The position numbers and the translations under genes are program-made. From the NCBI GenBank assembly GCA_964507235.1, contig CAZDPE010000065.1:1-13084 (forward strand): DNA of 13,084 bases, read 5' to 3'. The notes beneath the pieces are model-generated. The model worked only from the letters and a program-made list of their open reading frames with translations. It searched no databases and was not told the origin of the DNA. The stretch comes from Suilimivivens sp964507235. GTDB lineage: Bacteria > Bacillota > Clostridia > Lachnospirales > Lachnospiraceae. Below, one piece after another: positions 1 to 6,646 of the stretch (position 1 is the first letter of the stretch; every line of letters starts with the position of its first letter).

Positions 1-92
1 CCCCACTGGTAAACAAGTGCCTACGGTAAAGGGATTGACAGGCTTTCATGAAATGATGACAAATGATGACATTTTTCTTTTTTTAGTGATTT

Positions 93-130
93 AGAAGCCT
101 CTGAAAACGTTGATTTTACTGGTTTCTTAT
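93..130 (+). terminator. Imperfect terminator-like hairpin (upstream copy)
   Basis: AGAAGCC at 93-99 pairs with GGTTTCT at 121-127 (one G-T pair). An A/T-rich inner stem (104-107 with 114-117) and a CGTTG-type loop lie between them, and a T-rich run follows. It is roughly three-quarters identical to the stronger hairpin at 174-211, so it looks like a diverged copy. It would end plus-strand transcription entering from the left. Confidence 0.4.
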
Positions 131-136
131 TTTCCA

Positions 137-167
137 AGAGTCGGTTCAAATCCCCCTCTCGCTACTA
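137..167 (+). other. tRNA 3'-end-like fragment (possible attachment-site core)
   Basis: A GGTTCAAATCC-like T-loop is followed by a CT-rich arm and CTACTA, resembling the 3' end of a tRNA gene. No matching 5' acceptor strand, D-arm or anticodon arm can be found upstream, the presumed T-stem does not pair well, and the end is CTA instead of CCA. It is therefore not a working tRNA. Tyrosine integrases often use tRNA 3' ends as attachment cores, so an att relic is one reading; a chance resemblance is another. Confidence 0.3.
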
Positions 168-173
168 TAAGTT

Positions 174-211
174 AAAAAAGCCGTGAAATTTTTGATTTCA
201 CTGGCTTTTTT
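174..211. terminator. Strong bidirectional intrinsic terminator
   Basis: AAAAAAGCC plus GTGAAAT (174-189) pairs with ATTTCAC plus GGCTTTTTT (195-211), with one bulged T and a TTTTG loop. The flanking A and T runs give a U-tract on either strand. It can end plus-strand transcription from the left edge and minus-strand transcription from the diguanylate cyclase gene, whose stop codon is about 85 bases away. Confidence 0.8.
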
Positions 212-239
212 CATTAGCAACAGTCAATTACTTTATGGC

Positions 240-262
240 AGCCGCTTCCGGCTTTTCCTTTT
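240..262 (+). terminator. Weak hairpin with T-run downstream of the cyclase gene
   Basis: AGCCG (240-244) and CGGCT (249-253) enclose a CTTC loop and are followed by an interrupted T-run. The stem is only 5 bp, so its activity is uncertain; the 174-211 hairpin is the better terminator. Confidence 0.3.
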
Positions 263-294
263 TGTAACCTTAATATAGCATATTTTGAATTAGC

Positions 295-2055
295 TTACTT
301 CCATATAAAGGATAACTCCAATATTTTGCCGATGCAGGCAAGAAATGTTTTGTCATATTCAGACCACATCTGTCTTCGGTTCTTTTTGGCGAACATAATG
401 TAACCAAACATTTCACCCTGGTTGGTCATTTTGTAGAAGAGAACCGATTCGATGCCGTGTTCCGCAAGCAGTCCGCAAAGGCTGGGAGCTTTTACTTCCA
501 GATTAAAAAGGCCGTTGACAGCATAAACATTATTTTTATTAAAGCTGTTCAAAAAGCTTTCTTCGAGATGAAAATACTCCCCTCCATTACTGCCCGTTAA
601 AAATCCACTGTGATTCCAGGTAGAGGAAACGCGCATATTATCATAAATCATGACAATTTCATCCAACTCAAGACAAAATCCGATTTCCTTTAATGCTGTT
701 TCGTAAGTAACTATTTTACGGATAAGAAAATCTTCAATCAGCCTCTGTATCACACCTGCTCTGTCATTGCGCAGCATTTCAAGGCTGCTGTTTTCACCCG
801 TTTTTTTGGAAGAATTGAGGTCAGGGTCATGAATCTCAGGCGTATAAATGACATATCGGTTTTTGCCCTTGCTTTTGGCTATATACAGCATTCTGTCCGC
901 AAGCTGGAAAATCTGGTCATAGGTATTGCCATGCTCGGGATATGAGGCAATGCCCATGGAACAGGTAATATGCAAATCTTCACTTTTTTCTTTGTAAGAC
1001 CATTCAATATTGGTACGGATGGTACGGAGCATATTTCTGAGCTCTGCATGATTGGCTATTCCGGTAAGAACTATCAGCATTTCATCTCCGCCGATTCGGC
1101 CCAGAATTCCGGCATTGCCGATTGCATCCTTAATAATATCGGCGACTTTAACAAGAACTTCATCTCCGAACATATGGCCATAGGTATCATTGATAGCTTT
1201 AAAATTATCCAAATCCAATATGATGAAATGCACCTTGCTGTTGTTGGAAAGAAGAGCTTTTTTAGCATATTCGGTAATTGATTTTTTGCTGAGGACAGGA
1301 ATTCCCGTATCCATGCTGTAGCCGGCATCAAGGGACTCCTCCCTGTGCTCGCCAGACACGGTGATGCGTCCCAGTGTTTTATGTGCCGCGCCGCCGCTTT
1401 TTATGGATTGACATTTAAACGTACAGAGATTCATGCTGCCATTTTCGGAAAAGCAGTTAGTAAGAAGCGTATGCTTAAAAGATTTCTTTCCTTCTTCCAT
1501 ATTAAGACATAAGGCGTGGAGCTCGTTATCGTAATCAGAATCAAGCCTGCCGTTTATAAGATGTTCTTTCCAGTTTTCAAGCAGTCCCTGAAAAAGAAAA
1601 ACCTGCTGGCCGTCGCAGTTTGTAAAAATATTAAGAAGCCCCGTACCCGAATCATAGGAAAGCATAGTTCCGCCTGAAAGGTTAAGCAGCACCTCATATT
1701 CATCATTGATTTCCTGAAGCCGGCTGTCATAACTGAATTGTTCGGAAAGAGAGGAAAAGTCAAGATGGATTAATGGGTTGCCGTTGAGATTAAAGGGTTC
1801 ATAAGCAAGCTTTACTAAAAACCAGCCATATTCCCCGTTAAAATCTTTGATTCGGAGAGTAACAAAATTTTGGGCTATCTTTTTGGTTGTAAGTTCATTG
1901 AATGCCTCTTTAAATTTATGAAGGTCATCAGGATAAATACAGTGTATTACAGAACCGTAAATGTTCTGCCCTAAAAATTTATAAAATGATTCATCCGCTT
2001 TTCTCAGGAGCATCTGCTCATCAATTGTGGCAGATGCGTTATGAAATAATGACAT
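295..2055 (-). CDS. Sensor diguanylate cyclase (PAS - GGDEF - GAF-like)
   Basis: Predicted to make cyclic-di-GMP from two GTP. Residues about 10-110 look like a PAS sensor fold and 125-235 are a poorly conserved middle region. Residues 258-406 form the GGDEF domain, with DLDNFKAINDTYGHMFGDEVL-type substrate and metal residues and the signature R-I-GGDEM at 322-326. Residues 435-586 resemble a GAF domain (FGYIMFA ... W-S-E-Y-D near the end). The signature carries Met where Phe is usual, and the RxxD inhibitory site normally just upstream is absent (GNAG instead). No membrane segment is evident, so it is probably cytosolic. The start is the ATG at 2055, with AAAGGG about 9 bases upstream. A longer TTG start at 2097 would abut the -10 box at 2089-2094 and is unlikely. 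It is transcribed alone, divergently from the ABC-F gene. The signal sensed cannot be told. Confidence 0.88.
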   Translation of the reverse strand: MSLFHNASATIDEQMLLRKADESFYKFLGQNIYGSVIHCIYPDDLHKFKEAFNELTTKKIAQNFVTLRIKDFNGEYGWFLVKLAYEPFNLNGNPLIHLDFSSLSEQFSYDSRLQEINDEYEVLLNLSGGTMLSYDSGTGLLNIFTNCDGQQVFLFQGLLENWKEHLINGRLDSDYDNELHALCLNMEEGKKSFKHTLLTNCFSENGSMNLCTFKCQSIKSGGAAHKTLGRITVSGEHREESLDAGYSMDTGIPVLSKKSITEYAKKALLSNNSKVHFIILDLDNFKAINDTYGHMFGDEVLVKVADIIKDAIGNAGILGRIGGDEMLIVLTGIANHAELRNMLRTIRTNIEWSYKEKSEDLHITCSMGIASYPEHGNTYDQIFQLADRMLYIAKSKGKNRYVIYTPEIHDPDLNSSKKTGENSSLEMLRNDRAGVIQRLIEDFLIRKIVTYETALKEIGFCLELDEIVMIYDNMRVSSTWNHSGFLTGSNGGEYFHLEESFLNSFNKNNVYAVNGLFNLEVKAPSLCGLLAEHGIESVLFYKMTNQGEMFGYIMFAKKNRRQMWSEYDKTFLACIGKILELSFIWK

Positions 2056-2088
2056 TTTTATAGCCCTTTCTGAAAAATATATAGTATA

Positions 2089-2117
2089 ATTATACAATAT
2101 GTAAGGAAGTTTATCAA
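2089..2117 (-). promoter_or_regulatory. Promoter of the diguanylate cyclase gene
   Basis: On the minus strand, TTGATA (2112-2117) and a perfect TATAAT (2089-2094) are separated by exactly 17 bases. This sigma-A-type promoter would start RNA about 25 bases before the ATG at 2055, and it settles the start choice for that gene. Confidence 0.8.
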
Positions 2118-2122
2118 TTTTA

Positions 2123-2150
2123 TTTACAAATTTCGTTGATTTTTTATAAT
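2123..2150 (+). promoter_or_regulatory. Promoter of the ABC-F gene
   Basis: TTTACA (2123-2128), 16 bases, then TATAAT (2145-2150). A second TATAAT lies at 2155-2160, so two starts are possible. Its -35 box lies only a few bases from the divergent promoter at 2089-2117, so both promoters share one short control region. The ribosome binding site AAGGAG is at 2185-2190, eight bases before the ATG. Confidence 0.7.
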
Positions 2151-2198
2151 TTTATATAATGAAAAGCTTAATTTACAGCGCATAAAGGAGTCTTTAAT

Positions 2199-4034
2199 AT
2201 GAATATACTGTCGGTTGAAAATATAGTAAAAGCATATGGAGAACGAAAATTATTTGACAATACATCTTTTTATCTGCAGGAGAGTGAAAAAATAGGCGTT
2301 ATCGGGATTAACGGAACCGGAAAATCCACTTTGCTTAAGATGATGGCAGGGCTGGAGGAACCGGATGAGGGAAGCGTTACCATGGCAGGTCATATCCTTT
2401 GCAGCTTCCTTCCCCAGCATCTCGTTTTTGATAAGGAAGACACTGTGATTGATGCAGTGCTGAAAAAATGCAGGGAAAGCAGCAAAGCGGATGATACGGC
2501 GGGAAGCTTTGAAACGGAAGCAAAGACTATGCTCACAAAGTTGGGCGTATCAGATTTTTCAGCGCCGTGCAGTCATTTGTCCGGCGGGCAGAGAAAGCGT
2601 CTTGCGCTGGCAGCGGCGCTGCTTTCGCCTTCTGATATTCTGATACTGGATGAGCCGACTAACCATTTGGATAATGAAATGGCGGACTGGCTGGAGGAAC
2701 AGCTGAAAAAAAGAAACGGCGCGGTTATTATGGTGACCCATGACAGATATTTTCTGGATAGTGTGTCAAACCGTATTATTGAAATTGACAAGGGGAAGAT
2801 TTATTCTTATGAAACAAATTATTCCGGTTATCTGAAGCTGAAGGCGGAAAGGGAAGAATCTGCCCTTGCCAGTGAAAGAAAAAGGCAGTCTGTTTTGCGT
2901 AAGGAACTGGAATGGGTGATGAGGGGCGCAAGAGCGCGTTCAACGAAGCAGAAGGCACGGCTTGAGCGGTATGAGGAGCTTAAAAATATGCAGGCGCCTG
3001 CAATAGATGGAAAAGTGGAAATAAGCTCCGCAGTGTCAAGACTTGGGAAAACCACGGTAGAAATCAGGGATATCAGTAAAAGCTATGGAGAAAAGAAATT
3101 AATCTGCGGTTTTTCCTATTTGTTTTTGAAGGATGACAGAGTCGGATTTATCGGAAAAAACGGATGCGGAAAAACCACGCTTATGAAAATGCTGACGGGA
3201 GAAATAAAACCTGACAGTGGGGAAATTGTGACAGGGCAGACTGTCAAAATCGGATATTATGCTCAGGAAATCGGAGAAACGGAAATGCCTCCGCAGCAAA
3301 AGGTTATTGATTATATCAGGGATGTTGCAGAATTTGTTCAGACGAAGGACGGAGCGGTGTCCGCAGTGAAAATGCTGGAGCGGTTTCTTTTTGAGGGAAA
3401 AGACCAGTATGGACTTTTGGGCAGGCTTTCCGGCGGAGAAAAGAGAAGGCTGAATCTGCTTAAGGTGCTGATGGGTGCGCCCAATGTACTGATATTGGAC
3501 GAGCCGACCAATGATTTAGACATTGCCACACTGACAATTTTGGAGGATTATCTTGACAGCTTTCCGGGGATTGTGGTTGTGGTTTCCCATGACAGGTATT
3601 TTCTTGACAGAACAGTGCGCAGAATTTTTGCTTTTGAAGAAAACGGCTGCCTGCGTCAGCATGAAGGCGGCTATACGGATTATAGAAACCGCCTGGCATT
3701 AGAAGAGGGAATGGAAGCCGGTAAAACGGGGAAGCAAAAGAATGAAAGGGTGCAGGAAAAGTCATCGGTAAGGAAAAATGACTGGAAGCAGCCTTCTGAT
3801 AAGCTGAAGTTTACTTATAAGGAACAGAGGGATTATGAAACGATAGAGGATGATATTGCAGCCCTGGAAGAAAAAATAGATAATCTGGAAAAGGAAATTA
3901 TGGCTGCCGCCACTGATTTTGTAAAGCTGAATAAGCTTACGGAAGAGAAAGATGAAGCGGAAAAGCTGTTAGAGGAAAAAATGGACAGGTGGGTGTATCT
4001 TGAAGAATTGAAGGCCCGGATAGATGCCCGGTAA
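2199..4034 (+). CDS. uup: ABC-F family ATPase, Uup/YfmR type
   Basis: A cytosolic twin-ATPase of the ABC-F class that acts on ribosomes rather than as a transporter; it has no membrane segments. ABC domain 1 has Walker A GINGTGKST (36-44), signature LSGGQ (127-131), Walker B with DEP (151-153) and the switch His181. The interdomain linker, about 210-285, carries a basic R-G-A-R-A-R-S-T-K-Q-K stretch typical of the Uup/YfmR group. ABC domain 2 has Walker A GKNGCGKTT (319-327), signature LSGGE (410-414), LILDEP (431-436) and His464. Residues 540-609 form a charged C-terminal coiled coil, as in Uup. The 611-residue length fits the family. Members of this group relieve ribosome stalling and cooperate with or back up EF-P; that role is family knowledge. 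The all-intact catalytic motifs suggest an active ATPase. Antibiotic-resistance ABC-F proteins are an alternative but usually lack this C-terminal coil. Confidence 0.92.
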   Translation: MNILSVENIVKAYGERKLFDNTSFYLQESEKIGVIGINGTGKSTLLKMMAGLEEPDEGSVTMAGHILCSFLPQHLVFDKEDTVIDAVLKKCRESSKADDTAGSFETEAKTMLTKLGVSDFSAPCSHLSGGQRKRLALAAALLSPSDILILDEPTNHLDNEMADWLEEQLKKRNGAVIMVTHDRYFLDSVSNRIIEIDKGKIYSYETNYSGYLKLKAEREESALASERKRQSVLRKELEWVMRGARARSTKQKARLERYEELKNMQAPAIDGKVEISSAVSRLGKTTVEIRDISKSYGEKKLICGFSYLFLKDDRVGFIGKNGCGKTTLMKMLTGEIKPDSGEIVTGQTVKIGYYAQEIGETEMPPQQKVIDYIRDVAEFVQTKDGAVSAVKMLERFLFEGKDQYGLLGRLSGGEKRRLNLLKVLMGAPNVLILDEPTNDLDIATLTILEDYLDSFPGIVVVVSHDRYFLDRTVRRIFAFEENGCLRQHEGGYTDYRNRLALEEGMEAGKTGKQKNERVQEKSSVRKNDWKQPSDKLKFTYKEQRDYETIEDDIAALEEKIDNLEKEIMAAATDFVKLNKLTEEKDEAEKLLEEKMDRWVYLEELKARIDAR

Positions 4035-4040
4035 GGCAGG

Positions 4041-4733
4041 ATGGAAAGGAGAAGGAAAGTGTCTTTGTTTGACGGAAGGATTACTTTAAATGATATTTTT
4101 AAATTGCTGACAATCTTCGGATTTTGCTATTATTTGATAAAAAGGTTTATCCTGAAGGAAGCGCCTGTCCCGTCAAGTGCTTTTAAGAAGGTGGATAAGG
4201 AAAAGATTCTTTCCTGTATTCAGCTTCTTTATAAGAATAAACAAAAGCCGGGACAGCCTTTTATCATGCCGGAGGAGCTTGAAAAAAAGCTTTTGGAAAA
4301 TCCCCGCAGCCCGGAGCTGTTAAGTCAGCTGATGCGCTGTATTTCAGCCCACATGGGCATAGACGGAAGCCATATCAAACTGAAGTTTCAGGACGATGCC
4401 GCTTTGGAGTACGCCGGTAAGATTTCGACTAACGGAGCCTTTACCACAATTAATCTGCAGATTCATGATTATTATAATTTGGATGTGCTTACGGCAATTA
4501 TGGCTCATGAGGTAATGCATTTATATTTGTATTATAATGGCATCCGTTTTTCAGATACGCTGTCTAATGAAGTGCTGACGGATACGGCAGCAGTGTATTT
4601 CGGATTCGGAGAATATCTTTACAGGGGTTATAAGATTATTGAGGTTAATCTGGGCTTTTCCTATCATAAGGTGGGTTATTTACGGCCTGAGGATGTGCAG
4701 TTCATTATGGAGGAGCTGAAAAAGCTGAATTAA
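4041..4733 (+). CDS. Membrane-anchored putative zinc metallopeptidase, function unknown
   Basis: I do not recognise a named family. Residues about 18-38 (KLLTIFGFCYYLIKRF region) form one N-terminal membrane segment. Residues 45-110 are helical and charged. The core has HEVMH at 156-160, a canonical HExxH zinc site, followed by E177-x3-D181, which fits the glutamate ligand of gluzincin-type peptidases, within a TDTAAVYFGFG stretch. It starts six bases after the ABC-F stop and probably shares its mRNA. The ATG at 4041 has a poor ribosome binding site. A GTG at 4059 sits 7 bases after AAAGGAG (4045-4051) and may be the real start, which would shorten the protein by six residues. A BirA operator begins two bases after its stop. 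The target protein and side of the membrane are unknown. Confidence 0.75.
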   Translation: MERRRKVSLFDGRITLNDIFKLLTIFGFCYYLIKRFILKEAPVPSSAFKKVDKEKILSCIQLLYKNKQKPGQPFIMPEELEKKLLENPRSPELLSQLMRCISAHMGIDGSHIKLKFQDDAALEYAGKISTNGAFTTINLQIHDYYNLDVLTAIMAHEVMHLYLYYNGIRFSDTLSNEVLTDTAAVYFGFGEYLYRGYKIIEVNLGFSYHKVGYLRPEDVQFIMEELKKLN

Positions 4734-4735
4734 GC

Positions 4736-4771
4736 AATTGTTAACCTAAGCATAAATAATGGTTGACAATT
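4736..4771. promoter_or_regulatory. BirA-type biotin operator
   Basis: AATTGTTAACC (4736-4746) and GGTTGACAATT (4761-4771) form an 11-bp inverted repeat with one mismatch across a 14-bp spacer. This matches the Firmicutes BirA box pattern TTGTTAACC-N14/15-GGTTnACAA. The right half contains the -35 box of the bioY promoter, so bound BirA-biotinyl-AMP should block RNA polymerase. A BirA with a DNA-binding domain would have to be encoded elsewhere. Confidence 0.88.
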
Positions 4772-4791
4772 GCCCCGCCGGGTGTTATTCT
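4763..4791 (+). promoter_or_regulatory. bioY promoter
   Basis: A perfect -35 TTGACA (4763-4768), 17 bases, then TATTCT (4786-4791). The -35 lies inside the right half of the biotin operator. The ribosome binding site GGAGGA (4819-4824) stands seven bases before the ATG at 4832. Confidence 0.8.
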
Positions 4792-4831
4792 ATTTTAGGT
4801 TTACAGAATAACTTTAACGGAGGAGAAAGTG

Positions 4832-5395
4832 ATGACAACAGCTTCAGTTACAAAACAAAGAATAAAAACACAGGATATGGTTTATATTGCGTTATTTGCG
4901 GTTTTAATGGCTATCTGTTCCTGGATTTCCATCCCTACGGTAGTGCCCTTTACCCTGCAGACCTTTGCGGTATTTCTGGCAGTAGGCGTACTTGGCGGTA
5001 AAAGAGGAAACCTGGCGGTTCTTGTCTATATATTGCTGGGAGTAATCGGTATTCCTGTATTTGCAGGATTTCAGGGCGGTCTTAACGTTATATTGGGCAA
5101 TACAGGCGGCTATATTATCGGCTTTATTTTTTCGGCTCTTATTATGTGGGCAATGGAAAAGCTGCTTGGTAAAAAGCTTTGGGTTCTGGGAGTTTCCATG
5201 GTACTTGGATTAATCGTGTGTTATGCAATTGGAACAGTATGGTTCCTGGTTGTTTATGCAAAAAATTCCGGTGCAGTAGGGCTTGCAACGGTACTCGGGT
5301 GGTGCGTAATTCCCTTTATTATTCCTGATTTAATTAAGATTGCGCTGGCCCTTAGTCTGAGCAAAAGTCTTGCAAAAGTTATTAAGGTTGATTAA
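4832..5395 (+). CDS. bioY: Biotin transporter substrate-binding subunit BioY
   Basis: The S-component of an energy-coupling-factor importer that binds biotin and carries it through the cytoplasmic membrane. At 187 residues it has the family's usual size. Five to six hydrophobic segments are visible (about 16-35, 38-55, 60-78, 92-108, 118-142, 150-178). The family's GGKRGNLAVLVYILLGVIGIPVFAGFQGG block (55-83) and the GNTGGYIIGF block (89-98) are conserved. No EcfA or EcfT genes are adjacent, so it would share a general energizing module encoded elsewhere. The ATG at 4832 is preferred over a GTG at 4829 because of spacing from GGAGGA. Regulation by biotin through BirA is strongly suggested by the operator directly upstream. 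No biotin-synthesis gene is near, so the cell may rely on uptake. Confidence 0.95.
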   Translation: MTTASVTKQRIKTQDMVYIALFAVLMAICSWISIPTVVPFTLQTFAVFLAVGVLGGKRGNLAVLVYILLGVIGIPVFAGFQGGLNVILGNTGGYIIGFIFSALIMWAMEKLLGKKLWVLGVSMVLGLIVCYAIGTVWFLVVYAKNSGAVGLATVLGWCVIPFIIPDLIKIALALSLSKSLAKVIKVD

Positions 5396-5409
5396 CAAGA
5401 GGTCAGAAA

Positions 5410-5796
5410 ATGAAGGAGTATCAAATCAGGGCACATCATGGAATGTGCCTTGCTTTTTTTGAAGGCAAAGGATATAGTAATGATTTTACAATACATATGG
5501 GTAAAATGAAGCAGCTCCTTTCGGAGAATCCCAAGGTGTGTATTCTGGCGGAAACTGATGATATCTGCAGCTGCTGCCCGAATCATGAAGAGGGAATCTG
5601 CCTGTCGGAAGAAAAGGTACGGGATTATGACAGTCAGGTGCTTGCGCTTTGCGGTCTGAAAAGCGGAGTAAAGCTTTTGTGGAAGGATTTTGAAAAGCTG
5701 GTGGAAACAAATATTCTGAAACCAGGAAAAAGAAAGGATATTTGCAGCGGCTGTCAGTGGAATTCCATCTGTGAAAAGTATTCTGGCAATGTTTAA
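5410..5796 (+). CDS. Cysteine-rich DUF1284 protein
   Basis: A 128-residue cytosolic protein matching the DUF1284 pattern: an N-terminal I-R-A-H-H-G-M-C-L motif (6-14) followed by F-x-G-K-G-Y-S (17-23). Cysteines stand at 13, 44, 53, 55, 56, 64, 81, 112, 115 and 121. The C53/C55/C56-C64 group plus the C112-x2-C115-x5-C121 group look like ligands for a metal or an iron-sulfur cluster, but this is inference and the family's function is unknown. The gene follows bioY by 14 bases with AAGAGG as ribosome binding site, so it is probably on the biotin-controlled mRNA. A link to biotin use is possible but unproven. Its stop codon overlaps that of the opposing peptidase gene. Confidence 0.85.
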   Translation: MKEYQIRAHHGMCLAFFEGKGYSNDFTIHMGKMKQLLSENPKVCILAETDDICSCCPNHEEGICLSEEKVRDYDSQVLALCGLKSGVKLLWKDFEKLVETNILKPGKRKDICSGCQWNSICEKYSGNV

Positions 5797-6437
5797 AAAG
5801 CATTTGTAAGAAATGCCTTAAGAAGAAGTGAGCCGTCTTCGGTGTCACTTCTTTTATGTTGAAAGCACATCCGTTCAGGATGCCATTGTACTCCTGCAAC
5901 GGGAAGATAAGTATGAACAAGTCCTTCCACCACTGCGTCAGGGCAGAACTGTATATAGCGGATTCCATGACCGGGGGTGTCAACGCCCTGATGGTGGGCG
6001 CTGTTTACGAAAAAGGAAGAACCGTATAGCCTGTGCAGAAGACATCCTTTTTCCGTGAAGGTTTCATGAACCTGGTCCTCACCGTTATATTGATGACGGG
6101 CAAAGGCAGAAAGATGCTGATGAATATCCCCTCCGAAAAAAACATTAATAAGCTGCATTCCCTTACAGATGCCAAGCACCGGTTTTTGTTCCGGGATAAA
6201 TTCCTTCAGAATGGACAGCTGGAGCCTGTCAAGCTTTGCATCAATGGGTCCGGAACCGTGATTAAGCTGTCCGAAGAGTTTGGGATCAATATCTCCGCCT
6301 CCGGGCAGAATCAGCCCATCGTACTGTGTAATGTCCGGCACGTGGAGGGTGGTAACCGGATATGCGCCTAAGGCCTTTATGGCATTTTCATAGTTTTTTG
6401 TCTGCTGTGGGTATCCTGCAATTAAGATTTTTTTCAA
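5793..6437 (-). CDS. Gamma-glutamyl-gamma-aminobutyrate hydrolase-like peptidase (C26, class-I GATase fold)
   Basis: A cytosolic 214-residue protein of the PuuD/peptidase C26 family, which cleaves gamma-glutamyl bonds. The family's LPGGGDIDP block is at 44-52. The nucleophile is Cys91 in G-I-C-K-G-M-Q-L-I-N-V, and His186 and Glu188 in V-Q-W-H-P-E complete the triad. The usual elbow has Arg after Cys; here it is Lys. The start is taken as the TTG at 6437, because AGGAG lies about seven bases before it and the product then begins MKKILIAGYP, as in relatives. A GTG at 6497 would add 20 unconserved residues. It is a single gene converging on DUF1284, with both stops inside TTAA at 5793-5796. The substrate (gamma-glutamyl-GABA, gamma-glutamyl peptides, or other) cannot be fixed from sequence, and no putrescine genes are near. 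Confidence 0.88.
   Translation of the reverse strand: MKKILIAGYPQQTKNYENAIKALGAYPVTTLHVPDITQYDGLILPGGGDIDPKLFGQLNHGSGPIDAKLDRLQLSILKEFIPEQKPVLGICKGMQLINVFFGGDIHQHLSAFARHQYNGEDQVHETFTEKGCLLHRLYGSSFFVNSAHHQGVDTPGHGIRYIQFCPDAVVEGLVHTYLPVAGVQWHPERMCFQHKRSDTEDGSLLLKAFLTNAF
5823..5855 (+). terminator. Intrinsic terminator of the bioY-DUF1284 unit
   Basis: AAGAAGTGA (5823-5831) pairs perfectly with TCACTTCTT (5845-5853). The inner CCG/CGG closes a TCTT loop, and four Ts follow (5852-5855). The U-tract is on the plus strand only. The hairpin lies wholly within the last codons of the minus-strand peptidase gene, so the same bases serve as coding sequence and as terminator. Confidence 0.8.
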
Positions 6438-6476
6438 AACTTTCTCCTGAAAAGAGTGATTATTAATAAGATATGG

Positions 6477-6482
6477 TATACT
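6477..6482 (+). promoter_or_regulatory. Candidate extended -10 promoter for ispF
   Basis: TGG-TATACT matches an extended -10 (TGn-TATAAT, 5 of 6). No good -35 is seen at the right distance. RNA would start near 6489 and run through the structured leader into ispF. Confidence 0.4.
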
Positions 6483-6510
6483 GTTTACGAAGGCCACAGT
6501 TTATGAATGA

Positions 6511-6580
6511 AATTTTTCCCTGAATCCTTCGGCAAATCCAGTGAAGGTGAAAAAATTTATCACCGCCGGAGGGGAAATTT
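6511..6580 (+). promoter_or_regulatory. Structured leader with a paired ribosome binding site, upstream of ispF
   Basis: CCTTCGGC (6526-6533) pairs with GCCGGAGG (6565-6572), 8 bp with one G-U. Inside it GGTGA (6546-6550) pairs with TCACC (6560-6564), and outside it AAATTT/CCC (from 6511) can pair with GG/AAATTT (to 6580). The 3' strand contains GGAGGGG (6568-6574), the strongest ribosome binding site here. It stands six bases before ATG-TTA-AGA-TGA at 6581-6592, whose stop overlaps a second ATG (6592) opening a 25-codon frame that ends inside ispF. Whether this is a regulatory leader is inference. It matches no riboswitch class that I recognise. Confidence 0.4.
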
Positions 6581-6646
6581 ATGTTAAGATGATGGCAGGA
6601 TGTTTTAAGGCACTGATAGATGACGGCAGAAAGGTATGGTTATATT

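Larger units (their letters stand above)
1..173. other. Left-edge non-coding stretch, possible end of an integrated element
   Basis: No complete gene is visible. A frame open from base 2 to a TAG at 93-95 runs off the left edge (about 30 residues, ending in a Thr-Asn-Asp-Asp-containing tail), but I cannot match it to a family. An exact 10-bp direct repeat, AAATGATGAC, occurs twice in tandem at 51-60 and 61-70. A terminator-like hairpin (93-127) and a tRNA-like fragment (137-167) follow. The mix is what the end of a mobile element next to an attachment site can look like, but no integrase is in view, so this is inference only. Confidence 0.3.

Noticed and set aside
90..167. Complete tRNA gene ending in the T-loop-like sequence
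   Set aside because: No complementary 5' acceptor strand, D-arm or anticodon arm can be laid out, the T-stem does not pair, and the end reads CTA rather than CCA.
2056..2097. Longer diguanylate cyclase starting at a TTG (2097)
   Set aside because: The TTG abuts the perfect -10 box, upstream of the likely transcription start, and the ATG at 2055 has a good ribosome site.
4759..5001. 80-residue plus-strand ORF over the bioY promoter and start
   Set aside because: It is a frame-shifted shadow of bioY, and its beginning is inside the operator and promoter.
5486..5983. 165-residue minus-strand ORF across DUF1284
   Set aside because: It lies antisense to two recognisable genes, shows no family features and has no ribosome binding site of note.
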